From a virus, in the IMG/VR virus record IMGVR_UViG_3300037504_000243, positions 1-63,022 of that record: a DNA stretch of 63,022 nucleotides. One strand, given 5' to 3'. A program made the position numbers and the translations under genes. The stretch's first letter is position 1. Every line of letters starts with the position of its first letter. Shown here piece by piece: positions 15,995 through 24,157 of the stretch. A model generated the notes under the pieces. The model did not search any database, was not told where the DNA came from, and saw nothing but the letters and a program-made list of their open reading frames with translations.

Positions 15995-16276
15995 GTGTGT
16001 GAATATAGTCGAGAGACCAGAGAACTGCGAGCAGAACTAGATTCTGTTTCGTCCACTGTCCAAGAATTGAACCAACAACTAGAGCGGACTGAGCAAGACC
16101 TAGCCTCACTATTACAAGCTCTAGATCTCCCAGTAGTCAGGTTGATAGACGACCTGGTCAAATTGTTAGTCGACAAACACGTAATTACTGAAGGTGAGAT
16201 TGACAAGACAGCATTAAAGAGGTTGAAAACAAGGGCGGTAGTAAGAGAGTTGTTAAAACAAGTGAGGGGTGGTTGA
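15995..16276 (+). CDS. Small coiled-coil protein
   Basis: A 93-residue protein from GTG 15995. Residues 5-45 form a clear coiled coil (RELRAELDSVSSTVQELNQQLERTEQ, written here in part), followed by basic helices. It overlaps the downstream membrane protein gene only if that gene uses its GTG 16269. Function unknown; the next genes are lysis genes. Confidence 0.6.
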   Translation: MCEYSRETRELRAELDSVSSTVQELNQQLERTEQDLASLLQALDLPVVRLIDDLVKLLVDKHVITEGEIDKTALKRLKTRAVVRELLKQVRGG

Positions 16277-16277
16277 T

Positions 16278-16670
16278 ATGTCTAGTAACGAGTTGAGGTT
16301 GTTTCTGGTTATTGTTGGAATCGTTTTGACTATCGCGTCGTCTCTAATCACGCGGTGGTTGGTGGGCAGGAGTAAAACTAGTTCAGATGTTTGTGAGGCA
16401 AAGCATAAACTGATCTGTGTGAAAGAGGGGGAGTTAGAGAGGAAAGGTGAAGTGTTGGAGAAGGAGATAGCCGAAGTTGAAGATAAGCTAGTGCAGGGTC
16501 TAAAAGAGTTGCAGGCCAACAACAACAAAAACTTTACTGATATGAGAACAGATTTCAGTAACCAGTTCAACCAGATGCACACACGACTATCAGAAATGAG
16601 GGAGGCCCTGTCAAACCTTAACTCTAGACTGTCGGTTATTGAAGACAGGTGGGATCGGTCGGTGAGGTAA
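16278..16670 (+). CDS. Membrane-anchored coiled-coil protein near the lysis genes
   Basis: A 130-residue protein. One transmembrane helix (LRLFLVIVGIVLTIASSLI) at residues ~6-26 is followed by a long charged coiled coil to the end. ATG 16278 is preferred; GTG 16269 would add three residues. N-terminal anchor plus coil resembles an i-spanin or a holin-linked factor, but a better spanin pair lies at 17706-18159. It is directly upstream of the endolysin gene, so a lysis role is likely. Confidence 0.65.
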   Translation: MSSNELRLFLVIVGIVLTIASSLITRWLVGRSKTSSDVCEAKHKLICVKEGELERKGEVLEKEIAEVEDKLVQGLKELQANNNKNFTDMRTDFSNQFNQMHTRLSEMREALSNLNSRLSVIEDRWDRSVR

Positions 16671-16699
16671 CAACACTAGTAATACTAACGAGGTGACGT

Positions 16700-17206
16700 A
16701 TGAGAAATAACCCAGAATATATTATAGTCCACTGTTCTGCTAGCCCGGACACCGCCGGTAAGGACTGGGATGGTATTAGGCGGTACCATATGGATAGTCG
16801 AGGGTGGTCGGACATTGGTTACCACCGAGGTATTGAACTGGTCGGTGGTAAGTATGAAGTGTTACAAGGGCGGCCAGTGTCGGTACCTGGAGCACATTGT
16901 AAAGAACAAAGGATGAACTACCGGTCTATTGGGGTCTGTCTGGTCGGGGGTGATCCGTGGGTAGGGTTTGACGACGTGAAGTACCCATTACCAAAAGAAC
17001 AGTATGAGGTGCTAGTCAAACAGTGTATCAACGACTGTCTCGACTACAACATACCTGTCATAAACATAGGCCTGCACAGGGACTACGTGCCTAAACCCTG
17101 CCCTGGTTACGCCGTGGACCGAGACAAACTACAACATGATGTTAGCGTAGGGTTGGGTAAGATTGAAGGCGATACTGCAACGGACAACCTCGACTACACT
17201 GAATAA
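16700..17206 (+). CDS. Endolysin: N-acetylmuramoyl-L-alanine amidase domain
   Basis: A 168-residue Amidase_2/T7 lysozyme-type enzyme that cuts the amide bond between muramic acid and the stem peptide. Zinc ligands are recognisable in IIVHCSASP (His), GYHRGIEL, PGAHCKEQ and HRDYVPKPCPG (C-terminal His and Cys). It has no signal peptide, so a holin is needed. The stop is TAA 17204-17206, but the same frame continues without interruption into a peptidoglycan-binding domain to 17410. The gene is therefore split by one in-frame stop. Confidence 0.92.
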   Translation: MRNNPEYIIVHCSASPDTAGKDWDGIRRYHMDSRGWSDIGYHRGIELVGGKYEVLQGRPVSVPGAHCKEQRMNYRSIGVCLVGGDPWVGFDDVKYPLPKEQYEVLVKQCINDCLDYNIPVINIGLHRDYVPKPCPGYAVDRDKLQHDVSVGLGKIEGDTATDNLDYTE

Positions 17207-17410
17207 CTTAAACCCACCATTAGCCAAGGCGATACAGGCGTGTCGGTGGTGTGGCTGCAGCATTATTTAGGTGTCAACGTTACAGGTGTATTTGACGATA
17301 ACACTGTTAACGCGGTTCAGGACTACCAGACCTCAAACGGTTTGTTGATTGACGGTATAGTGGGTCCTCAAACTTGGGGTCATATTTTTAACAACCACCT
17401 GTCAAGGTGA
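17207..17410 (+). CDS. Peptidoglycan-binding domain in frame after the endolysin stop
   Basis: Sixty-seven codons in the same frame as the amidase. They encode a PG_binding_1 domain: LKPTISQGDTGVSVVWLQ, then GVFDDNTVNAVQDYQ and GLLIDGIVGPQTW. These match the classic G-x-x-G-x-x-V-x-x-L-Q, D-G-x-F-G-x-x-T and V-D-G-x-V-G-x-x-T-W pattern. It could be made by readthrough of TAA, or alone from an internal GTG near 17237, or be a relic of a mutation. No good ribosome binding site is seen for the GTG. The conserved sequence argues that it is still used. Confidence 0.7.
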   Translation, partial: LKPTISQGDTGVSVVWLQHYLGVNVTGVFDDNTVNAVQDYQTSNGLLIDGIVGPQTWGHIFNNHLSR

Positions 17411-17428
17411 GAGAGGAGGTACTATACA

Positions 17429-17632
17429 GTGTCTAGGACTAAACCGTTTTGGTTATCCAAAACTGTCTGGGCGGCGGTAATAACTCTAGTGGTTGTGATC
17501 GCCAAAATGATGGGAGTCGAGATAGCCGAAACTACCCAAGCAGATATGCTGACCGTAGTAATGTTGATTGCTACGATTATTAGTCGTTGGGTTGCCAAGG
17601 ACCAGATTGGTCTTGGTACCCGCGACGGTTGA
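17429..17632 (+). CDS. Holin-like small membrane protein
   Basis: A 67-residue protein from GTG 17429 with an excellent GAGGAGGT site. It has two transmembrane helices, VWAAVITLVVVIAKMMGV (~13-30) and DMLTVVMLIATIISRWV (~39-55), joined by a short acidic turn, and a charged end. The start KPFWLSKTVWAAVI is common in phage holins. It lies between endolysin and spanins, the usual lysis cassette. It would form membrane lesions that release the amidase. Confidence 0.8.
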   Translation: MSRTKPFWLSKTVWAAVITLVVVIAKMMGVEIAETTQADMLTVVMLIATIISRWVAKDQIGLGTRDG

Positions 17633-17642
17633 CCTAACTACT

Positions 17643-17675
17643 GGTCGAGGTAGTAGCACAACTATTACCTCGACC
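17643..17675 (+). terminator. Strong hairpin between holin and spanin genes
   Basis: GGTCGAGGTAGTAG (17643-17656) pairs with CTATTACCTCGACC (17662-17675) through 14 pairs including one G-U, around a five-base loop. No T-run follows, so it may be an RNA-stability or attenuator element rather than a full terminator. Confidence 0.5.
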
Positions 17676-17705
17676 TAACCACCCTGATAACAACGAGGTG
17701 TTGAT

Positions 17706-17921
17706 GTGACAGAATCTATACTAGGAATCATTGCGGGTATACTGTCGGTGGCGGTATTAGTACTCAGGCGATACAGGAAAACAAACGATGAGAAACTGGT
17801 TGACGCCTACGAGAACGCGGTAAGGCAGAGGGACGAGCAAGAGAGAGAAGGGAGAAAGGCTAGAGACACGACAAAGGATATGGGGGAGTGGACAGATGAG
17901 ATACGCCGCAAGGGGTTCTAA
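17706..17921 (+). CDS. Probable inner-membrane spanin subunit (Rz-like)
   Basis: A 71-residue protein from GTG 17706 (GAGGTG upstream). An N-terminal membrane helix (SILGIIAGILSVAVLVL) is followed by a highly charged helix for the periplasm (NDEKLVDAYENAVRQRDEQ). The lipoprotein gene at 17896 starts inside its 3' end in another frame, the classic overlapping Rz/Rz1 layout. It is short for an Rz. Together they would bridge inner and outer membranes for the last lysis step. Confidence 0.7.
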   Translation: MTESILGIIAGILSVAVLVLRRYRKTNDEKLVDAYENAVRQRDEQEREGRKARDTTKDMGEWTDEIRRKGF

Positions 17922-18159
17922 GGTATTGGTATGTTTGGTGTTGGTGTTAACGTTGACAGTAACGTTGTCGTCTTGTGGCCACGACACAGCACCTCAGATA
18001 GCCTGTCCCGCACCTAACATCGTGGACTACAACCAGGAGTTTAACGATAACTTGGCTGACCAGATTGACCGTGTGTGCGGGTCCGGTGAGAACAGGGAAC
18101 TATGTCAAGCACTGAGAGACGCCTATGTGGTGAGACGTAAGATTAAAGCCTGTAATTAG
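17896..18159 (+). CDS. Outer-membrane spanin lipoprotein (Rz1-like)
   Basis: An 87-residue protein. The signal peptide has basic residues (MRYAARGSK), a hydrophobic core and lipobox LSSC (Cys 27). The mature part is short, with Pro near the start (CPAPNIVDY) and three further Cys. The gene overlaps the i-spanin gene by 26 bases in a different frame. A lipoprotein spanin means the host has an outer membrane. Confidence 0.75.
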   Translation: MRYAARGSKVLVCLVLVLTLTVTLSSCGHDTAPQIACPAPNIVDYNQEFNDNLADQIDRVCGSGENRELCQALRDAYVVRRKIKACN

Positions 18160-18210
18160 TGTGTGCAATTAATAATTAAGTAGTAGATAATGATAGGTAG
18201 GAGGAGCGCA

Positions 18211-18645
18211 ATGCAGAAAACAGAAAGTGTGAAATTGTCAGGACAGAAAACGGACAAGGTCAAGGTGGGAAGTAAGAACAAGAAAGGTAAACAGCGCGAG
18301 GTCATGGTTAAGGAGTTATCAGCCGGTGACATTGCAGACGCTTGGGATGTATTGAATAGCGATGACGACGGCGACACTGTTGAACTATTTATCACCCTGT
18401 GGAAGAAGTGCACTGGCATGTCGGCTCACGAGGTAAGGACGTTTTACCCTAGCGAACTGAAGGAAATATACGAGGGTATTGTTAGAGTGAACTCGGCTTT
18501 TTTCGGCCTCCCCCAGGCGCTGGGGATAGAAGATCTAGTAGGGGAACTGAAACGGGTAGTCGTCGCCAGTATTGTCAGAGGTTGGCAGAAGTATGTGGGC
18601 GGCATGGATCAGGAGCCCTCAACTACGGATTCGAGTTCTTCCTAA
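18211..18645 (+). CDS. Tail assembly chaperone, first frame (G-like)
   Basis: A 144-residue protein. ATG 18211 follows AGGAGGAG, and the longer start at 18190 lacks this. A basic N-terminus leads to a helical core (MVKELSAGDIADAWDVLN, FGLPQALGIEDLVGELKRVV). It lies immediately before a second frame-shifted ORF and the tape measure, the conserved place for tail assembly chaperones. The end is low-complexity (EPSTTDSSSS) while the -1 frame carries a better helical sequence, suggesting programmed frameshifting. Confidence 0.7.
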   Translation: MQKTESVKLSGQKTDKVKVGSKNKKGKQREVMVKELSAGDIADAWDVLNSDDDGDTVELFITLWKKCTGMSAHEVRTFYPSELKEIYEGIVRVNSAFFGLPQALGIEDLVGELKRVVVASIVRGWQKYVGGMDQEPSTTDSSSS

Positions 18646-19022
18646 TATGTCTAGATGAGTTGGATAATGAGAGGGACGAGAGGTACCTTGATATGGCCCA
18701 GGCTGTAAGCCTAGGGGCATGGGGGGATAAGAAAGCCTGGAAGAATGTCGAGAACCAGATAAAAAGTATTAAGAAGGCTAGAGACTTGAAGTGGAAAGAA
18801 CCGGTTATGCCTAGTGAGAGCAGTAGTGACGGTGGTAGTAATGCTGACAGTAGCGGCACTAACCGAGGGAGTGATAAAAAGACGACCAAAGCACCGCCTC
18901 ATGTTATACGCAAACAAGGGTTTGGATATAACGAGGTAAGGGTGAAGATAAGACGCGGCAAGATGGATGAGGTACCAGGGCGGGTAGAGCCGCTAGGTGG
19001 TCCACCGGATAAACAGGAGTAA
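18582..19022 (+). CDS. Tail assembly chaperone, second frame (GT-like extension)
   Basis: This reading frame is -1 relative to the first chaperone and overlaps its 3' end by 64 bases. Its own best start is only TTG 18582 without a clear site. It encodes NYGFEFFLICLDELDNERDERYLDM (shown in part) and GDKKAWKNVENQIKSIKKARD, then a Ser/Asn-rich linker and a basic end. In most siphophages such an extension is made as a fusion through ribosomal slippage. I could not identify a convincing X-XXY-YYZ heptamer in the overlap. The stop is four bases before the tape-measure start. Confidence 0.65.
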   Translation: MAEVCGRHGSGALNYGFEFFLICLDELDNERDERYLDMAQAVSLGAWGDKKAWKNVENQIKSIKKARDLKWKEPVMPSESSSDGGSNADSSGTNRGSDKKTTKAPPHVIRKQGFGYNEVRVKIRRGKMDEVPGRVEPLGGPPDKQE

Positions 19023-19026
19023 TGTT

Positions 19027-21534
19027 GTGGCTGGTAATGCACAGGTTGACGATGTTGTTATAAATTTTACCACCCAAACAAAAGGGGTGAAAGCAGCGCT
19101 ACAGCGAGTAGCGAGAAACATCAAGAAAGTGGGGGATGCTAGTAAGAAGGTTACTAGAGATGTTGACTCCCTAAACGATTTTATTACAGGTCTATCTGGC
19201 CGGTTACAAAGTTATTACTCCGTAGCACAGATCGCAGTCGGTGCCCTTCAAAAAGCGGTAGGTGGCCTAGCGTCTGAGTTTGTCAACGTCGCGGATCAAC
19301 AAGACCGGTTTGTTAATAAGCTGAATGCGTTGACTGACGGTAAAGGTGTTGAGACGTTTGAACGGTTGAATGACTGGGCGCTGGAAATGCCGGTCAATAC
19401 AGCCGAAGCAATCAACGCCTTTACCACTATGAAAGCTTACGGCCTAGACCCCACCCTCGAACAAATGGAAAGCCTGGTTGATGTTAGTGCGGTTTTCGGG
19501 GAGGAGGCTATACCTAGTGTGGCAAGGGCGCTTGGTCAAATGGCGTCGCTTGGGAAGGTGAGTGCCGAGGAGATTAATCAATTAGCTGAGGTAGGTATTA
19601 ACGCTCGAAAAATACTGAGTGATGCCTTTGGCATGACAGTCGAGGAGATACAAAAAAGCAACATCGCTATTGACGAAGTTATACAAGCTATCTGGAATGG
19701 GCTTAAGAGAGATTTTGGAGGTGCGGCTAAAGGTGCAATGGACCAGTGGGGGTCGTTGATAGCCGTGGGCGTTTCGTATTGGAAGGAGTTCGTTAGACTA
19801 GTGGCCAATACGGGCTTATGGGATATGATAAAAGAAAGATTCCGTAGTTTCATCGATTCCATAAGCGAGTTTGTTTCGGGCGGCGGTGCGGCTAAATACG
19901 CTAGAGCTATAGGTGGAGAGCTCATGCGTATAGTCGATATTATCAATATTACGATAGCGGGTATTACGGGTAAAGACGGGATAGCGGGAGCGCTTGATTT
20001 AGTACTAGTTGGAGTAAAAGCCTTGGCCGCTCCGGTAGCGGCGGTGGGTAGATTCTTTTTGAGATGGAAGGTTATTTGGGCGGCGCTGAAGGTTGCGTGG
20101 GGTGAGGTGACCACGTTCATTGCAGATAAGTTGTCATCCGTTGCAGGCTTCTTTTCCGATCTCTCGGAGAGTGTTGGGCTAGAGGGGACTAGTGAAAAGT
20201 TTGACAAGGTGTCTGAGAGCTTGTCAAAGTGGGCGGAGGAGCAAGAGAAAATTAACCCCAGTCGTATGGCTGAGTACGATCACGCTATCGAACAAATAGT
20301 GGCCCTAGAAAATAAGATGACTGAGACGATTGATACTAGAGGTAAGCTTGTTAAAGCTCAAGAGGAAGAGCGGCAGGTAGCGGAAGAGCTAGCCAAAGCT
20401 CTCGAAAAACAAGAAGCGGCACAACAAAAACTAAACCAGACACAGTCAGGGGACCAGTATATAAAAAACGCGGAGGCAGCGAAACAGGCACAAGCTGAAG
20501 TGGTTGACTTACAGGAGAAACACAATAAAGCACTTGCAGAGGTTAAGAAATCAAGAGGTGTGCAAGGTGTAGGTGAGGATCTAGTTAAGGAGGCAGCAAC
20601 CTTTAAGGCCGCTTTGAATATTGAAGAAGAGGCTTACAAAAATCTGGTCGCGGTGCAGCAAGACAAGGCTGCGACCGATGAACAGCTGGCCACTGCCCAG
20701 TTAAAGTTTCAGAAAGCACAAGAGCAAACAGTAGCACTAAGAGAGAAACAGTTTGCACAACAGGTGAAGGAGTCAGAGGCGGCAAAGAAAGAGGCACAAG
20801 CTAAAGCTAAGGCGGCAGAGGCTACACGTAAACAGGCGGAAACTAGTGGTAAAGCCGCTACTAAACAAAGCGAGTTTGGCAACGCCGCCATCCAAGCAGC
20901 TGACAGCGTTGACAACCTCAGTAAGGTGTTAGGTGGTCAAACTGGAGTAGCGCAACAATTATCAGGGGTGATTGAGAGTCTAGTGGTTAAGTACCGAGAC
21001 CTAGCTACAGCGGCTAAGGAGGCGGCGGCAAACGGTATTAGTGGAGGTGGGGGTGATAGCGCTACTGTCAGCGTTCAAGGCAAGGCAAGAGGAGGGATTC
21101 TCAGCATGGCCGAGGGCGGCGCGCTCCCTGGCAGTAGCCCCACCCCCACCTCCGACAACTTGTTGTTTGCTGGTACCGCTGGTGAATATGTACACCCAGT
21201 ATCGTCTGTTAAGTACTACGGCGAACAGTTCATGGACGCGGTGAGAAAAAAGCTGATACCTAGACCTAAAGGGTATGCTTTCGGCGGGTTAATGAGAGCA
21301 CAACGCGGGACTGGTAAAGAGGTTATGTGGTCTGCATTACAAGGCGACCTCAGAAAAAACTGGGGTGGTTGGGGTGCAATGCAGGACTTTGGCCGGGTGG
21401 ATATTAATATGGGTGGTCAGGAAATACCGGTGTGGACTACTAGTGACTATAGCGAGTTACTGAAACAGGCAGTGAAGGACGGTCAGAGTCGAGGAAATAA
21501 ATGGTTTGGCATGTTACCGGACGCGGCTGGGTAA
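19027..21534 (+). CDS. Tail tape measure protein
   Basis: About 835 residues; sets tail length. GTG 19027 follows AGGAGT at 19015-19020 and is preferred to GTG 18997, which would overlap the chaperone. Residues ~100-230 form the conserved tape-measure domain: DRFVNKLNALTDGKG, WALEMPVNTAEAINAFTTMKAYGLDP, SVARALGQMASLGKVSAEE. The middle has hydrophobic helices (LDLVLVGVKALAAPVAAVGRFF) that may insert in the host membrane. Residues ~440-650 are Lys/Glu/Ala/Gln coiled coil. By the usual ratio this length fits a tail of roughly 120-130 nm. Confidence 0.9.
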   Translation: MAGNAQVDDVVINFTTQTKGVKAALQRVARNIKKVGDASKKVTRDVDSLNDFITGLSGRLQSYYSVAQIAVGALQKAVGGLASEFVNVADQQDRFVNKLNALTDGKGVETFERLNDWALEMPVNTAEAINAFTTMKAYGLDPTLEQMESLVDVSAVFGEEAIPSVARALGQMASLGKVSAEEINQLAEVGINARKILSDAFGMTVEEIQKSNIAIDEVIQAIWNGLKRDFGGAAKGAMDQWGSLIAVGVSYWKEFVRLVANTGLWDMIKERFRSFIDSISEFVSGGGAAKYARAIGGELMRIVDIINITIAGITGKDGIAGALDLVLVGVKALAAPVAAVGRFFLRWKVIWAALKVAWGEVTTFIADKLSSVAGFFSDLSESVGLEGTSEKFDKVSESLSKWAEEQEKINPSRMAEYDHAIEQIVALENKMTETIDTRGKLVKAQEEERQVAEELAKALEKQEAAQQKLNQTQSGDQYIKNAEAAKQAQAEVVDLQEKHNKALAEVKKSRGVQGVGEDLVKEAATFKAALNIEEEAYKNLVAVQQDKAATDEQLATAQLKFQKAQEQTVALREKQFAQQVKESEAAKKEAQAKAKAAEATRKQAETSGKAATKQSEFGNAAIQAADSVDNLSKVLGGQTGVAQQLSGVIESLVVKYRDLATAAKEAAANGISGGGGDSATVSVQGKARGGILSMAEGGALPGSSPTPTSDNLLFAGTAGEYVHPVSSVKYYGEQFMDAVRKKLIPRPKGYAFGGLMRAQRGTGKEVMWSALQGDLRKNWGGWGAMQDFGRVDINMGGQEIPVWTTSDYSELLKQAVKDGQSRGNKWFGMLPDAAG

Positions 21535-21546
21535 GGCGGTGATGGT

Positions 21547-22041
21547 ATGTCAGTAGTACTAGGTGGGGTTACGTTAGCCGGGTTGGTGTGGTGGGACGAG
21601 TTTAAACCCCACGTTGATACCCGGATACAACCGTCGTTAGGTGGTGGAATCAATATATGGGAGCAAGTGTTACAAAGTAGGCCTATCGATCTGGTTGGCG
21701 GTGGCGATTATGGTTGGCAGAGTAAGTCGACGCTACAGAGTTTATACACTCTAGCTACATCACTTAACACAACGTATGAGTTGAACTATGAAGGGACTAA
21801 GTACCAGGTTAGGTTCAGGCACGAGGACGGAGCTATATCTGCTGAACCTGTAGTGCCGCGACCTAATACAGGGAACACTGACGATTATAGGAACGTTGTG
21901 GTTAGGTTGATGATTATTAGTACTACGGGGACAACCACCACAACCACGACCAGCACTAGTACCACGTCAACGACGACGTCCAGTACAACATCGACCAGCA
22001 CTAGTACCAGCACTAGTACTACAACAACGACCGCACCTTAA
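21547..22041 (+). CDS. Tail protein after tape measure, with mucin-like C-terminal tail
   Basis: A 164-residue protein. Residues 1-125 are a compact beta domain (VVLGGVTLAGLVWWDEF, GGGINIWEQV, QVRFRHEDGAISAEPVVP, NVVVRLMIIS) of the size and place of distal tail or tail-cap proteins, though I cannot name the family. The last ~40 residues are Thr/Ser only, with one Gly, and end in Thr-Ala-Pro. This is the longest of the four mucin-like tails. Codons are mixed. Confidence 0.75.
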   Translation: MSVVLGGVTLAGLVWWDEFKPHVDTRIQPSLGGGINIWEQVLQSRPIDLVGGGDYGWQSKSTLQSLYTLATSLNTTYELNYEGTKYQVRFRHEDGAISAEPVVPRPNTGNTDDYRNVVVRLMIISTTGTTTTTTTSTSTTSTTTSSTTSTSTSTSTSTTTTTAP

Positions 22042-22057
22042 TCAAGGAGATGACAAT

Positions 22058-23500
22058 ATGGCTATAGTAGCAAGTGATATTAAGTTCAGGAAATCCGCTG
22101 TTGTATCCGACGGTAACAGTAACGGAGGTCGAGCTAGTTACGTTGAGGTGCAGTCAGGAGTACGGCATTCGTTATTCCCTCGTGTGACTAAGGCGCAACG
22201 CACCGACGGAGTGACTAGGTATAGAAAACAATTCTGGTCTAACGAGGATACAGGGGATGAGACGGCATATTCTACCTTGATCTGGTTGGAGCACCCTAGC
22301 AACGGTGGGGATAGGTTCTATTTAGGTAAGGGGTCGCAAGTAGATATCCAGAGTGCGTTGACTGCATATGGTCCAGCTTGGTTAGGGTGCGGATTGTTGA
22401 ACGCAAATCTCACCGCCGGGGTTAGTACTACTGTGGCGGTAGATATGTCTAGCAATGACTATGTGTTTCCGCAAGGCGGGTATATACATATCAGTGACAA
22501 GTTCAGTACTAGCCAAACAATCGCAAGCGGGGTCGATATTGGTGACTCGGTGGAGTGGAGTTCGGGCGCTAGTGAGTGGCAGCTTATAGCGTCAACCGAC
22601 GACATCACGTACCCAAAAGGTCTGTATATTGGTAACAATACCGTGATGACGATTCAGGGTACTAGTAACGAGGAGTGGCTGGAGTTGGCTACCAACCAGT
22701 ATTCGGATGAAGATATCGGAGACGGGGACGGGAGTGACACTAGCCCCACTCTATCTACCTTGACTAACAACACGAACGGTATCAGTACGCAACCAGACTA
22801 CCTCCCAGTTGTTACCGCTACCTGTGGCGGGGTGAGTAGGACTGTTAATGTGGCGGCCGACGGGACGTGTTCAGGTTATTGTTCAACCGGCGAACTCAAC
22901 ATGGCGACCGGAGCCTGGACAACCGATATTACTTGGACTACTGCTCCCGATAACGGTACTGACATCACCATCACGTACTACGAAAACAACTTCTCATACT
23001 CCGGTAATACAGCCACTGTCGAGCTTGCTAGCGGGGTTACCCCGGATAACAGTTACACCGCGTCTAATACTTATGCTAGTGGGTGTGTTAACGCGGGTGA
23101 TGTTGAGGCGTCAACGTCCGACTGGTCAGAAAGCGCAGCCGGGTCTGGGACCTACGACGAATCAACTTATCCACTAACACTTTATAACGACGGCACTGTA
23201 TATGATACCTGGACTATCATGTTCACAGGGGCCGGAGTGTTCTCTATCTCTGGTACTAACGAGGGGGCGGTGGCCACGGGTCAATCCACAGGAGAGGATG
23301 TTAGTCCGACCAACAGTAACACTGGTCAACCATATTTCACTATACTGTCAGCGGGTTGGTCCGGGACCTGGACAACCGGGGATACAATTACATTCACCAC
23401 GTCACCGGCTAAACAACCGCTGTGGTTAAAGCAAGTGGTACCGGCTAGTACTAACTCCGCCGCGAACAACTTATTCACGTTAGGATGGTATACTTCATAA
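22058..23500 (+). CDS. Tail structural protein, beta-rich
   Basis: A 480-residue protein. The N-terminal half (VASDIKFRKSAVVSDG, GGRASYVEVQSGVRHSLFPRVT, YRKQFWSNEDTGDETAYST) resembles tail proteins encoded after the tape measure in Mu-like siphophages. The C-terminal half is a string of Ser/Thr/Gly-rich beta segments (YTASNTYASGCVNAGDVEAS, ITFTTSP) likely to be Ig-like. ATG 22058 follows AAGGAGA. The stop overlaps the start of the sulfotransferase gene. Role probably in the tail tip. Confidence 0.75.
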   Translation: MAIVASDIKFRKSAVVSDGNSNGGRASYVEVQSGVRHSLFPRVTKAQRTDGVTRYRKQFWSNEDTGDETAYSTLIWLEHPSNGGDRFYLGKGSQVDIQSALTAYGPAWLGCGLLNANLTAGVSTTVAVDMSSNDYVFPQGGYIHISDKFSTSQTIASGVDIGDSVEWSSGASEWQLIASTDDITYPKGLYIGNNTVMTIQGTSNEEWLELATNQYSDEDIGDGDGSDTSPTLSTLTNNTNGISTQPDYLPVVTATCGGVSRTVNVAADGTCSGYCSTGELNMATGAWTTDITWTTAPDNGTDITITYYENNFSYSGNTATVELASGVTPDNSYTASNTYASGCVNAGDVEASTSDWSESAAGSGTYDESTYPLTLYNDGTVYDTWTIMFTGAGVFSISGTNEGAVATGQSTGEDVSPTNSNTGQPYFTILSAGWSGTWTTGDTITFTTSPAKQPLWLKQVVPASTNSAANNLFTLGWYTS

Positions 23501-24129
23501 TGACTCAGCCAAAGATATTGATAACTGGGTGCGGAGCTAGTGGTACTAAGTTCACCACTGAACTACTACGTCAAGCGGGAGTGATGGTGTCTCATGAACG
23601 TATAGGTCCCCGCGGTATGGTGTCCTGGTATGCCGCGCCTGGGTACAAGGTGTGCGGTCGTATTCCGTTTAACGGTCACGCACTGGGGGATTTCTACCCG
23701 GACCCGTACGTAATACTACATCAAACACGCCACCCTCTAGGAGTTATATCGAGTGCTAGTCAAGCCTGGAGCCCTAAAAGCTGGTTGTTTATTTCGCAAA
23801 ATATAGACGTATCCTGGACCCGTAATATGACTCACGCGGCTATGGTGTACTGGCTGAACTGGAACCAGTTGGCTGAAGGTATTTCCCAGCATACTTACCA
23901 GTTGGAGTCACTGTCACAACCAGATATTTGGGCTGAGTTCTGTAAGTGGATTAGACACCCGGAACTAGTTGACAAACGAGAGGAGTTGTTTGGGAGGGTG
24001 AACCGTAATACCAATAGCCGCAAAGACCACTATAAGAAATTGACCTGGCGGGACTTGAAGTTTACAGACCCAAGGTTGGCTGAGGCTGTACAAGCCCAGG
24101 CGGTGAAGTACGGGTATGAGATTGAATAA
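23500..24129 (+). CDS. Sulfotransferase-like P-loop enzyme
   Basis: About 209 residues. The N-terminal ITGCGASGTKFTTELLRQAG (residues 8-27) is a 5'-phosphosulfate loop of the G-x-x-x-SGT type. HQTRHPLGVISSASQAW matches the 3'-phosphate binding motif (R-x-P-x-x-x-x-S). This supports a PAPS-dependent sulfotransferase. ATG 23500 overlaps the previous stop; ATG 23485 is possible. An enzyme gene inside a run of tail genes is unusual. It may sulfate virion glycans or a tyrosine, or act on host surface sugars. Substrate unknown. Confidence 0.75.
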   Translation: MTQPKILITGCGASGTKFTTELLRQAGVMVSHERIGPRGMVSWYAAPGYKVCGRIPFNGHALGDFYPDPYVILHQTRHPLGVISSASQAWSPKSWLFISQNIDVSWTRNMTHAAMVYWLNWNQLAEGISQHTYQLESLSQPDIWAEFCKWIRHPELVDKREELFGRVNRNTNSRKDHYKKLTWRDLKFTDPRLAEAVQAQAVKYGYEIE

Positions 24130-24157
24130 CGTTGCAATGACAGGGTTAGGTTGACCT

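Noticed and set aside
16700-17410. Global stop-codon reassignment (TAA or TAG read as sense)
   Set aside because: TAA, TAG and TGA all end many well-placed genes, and no suppressor tRNA is seen. Only two local interruptions exist.
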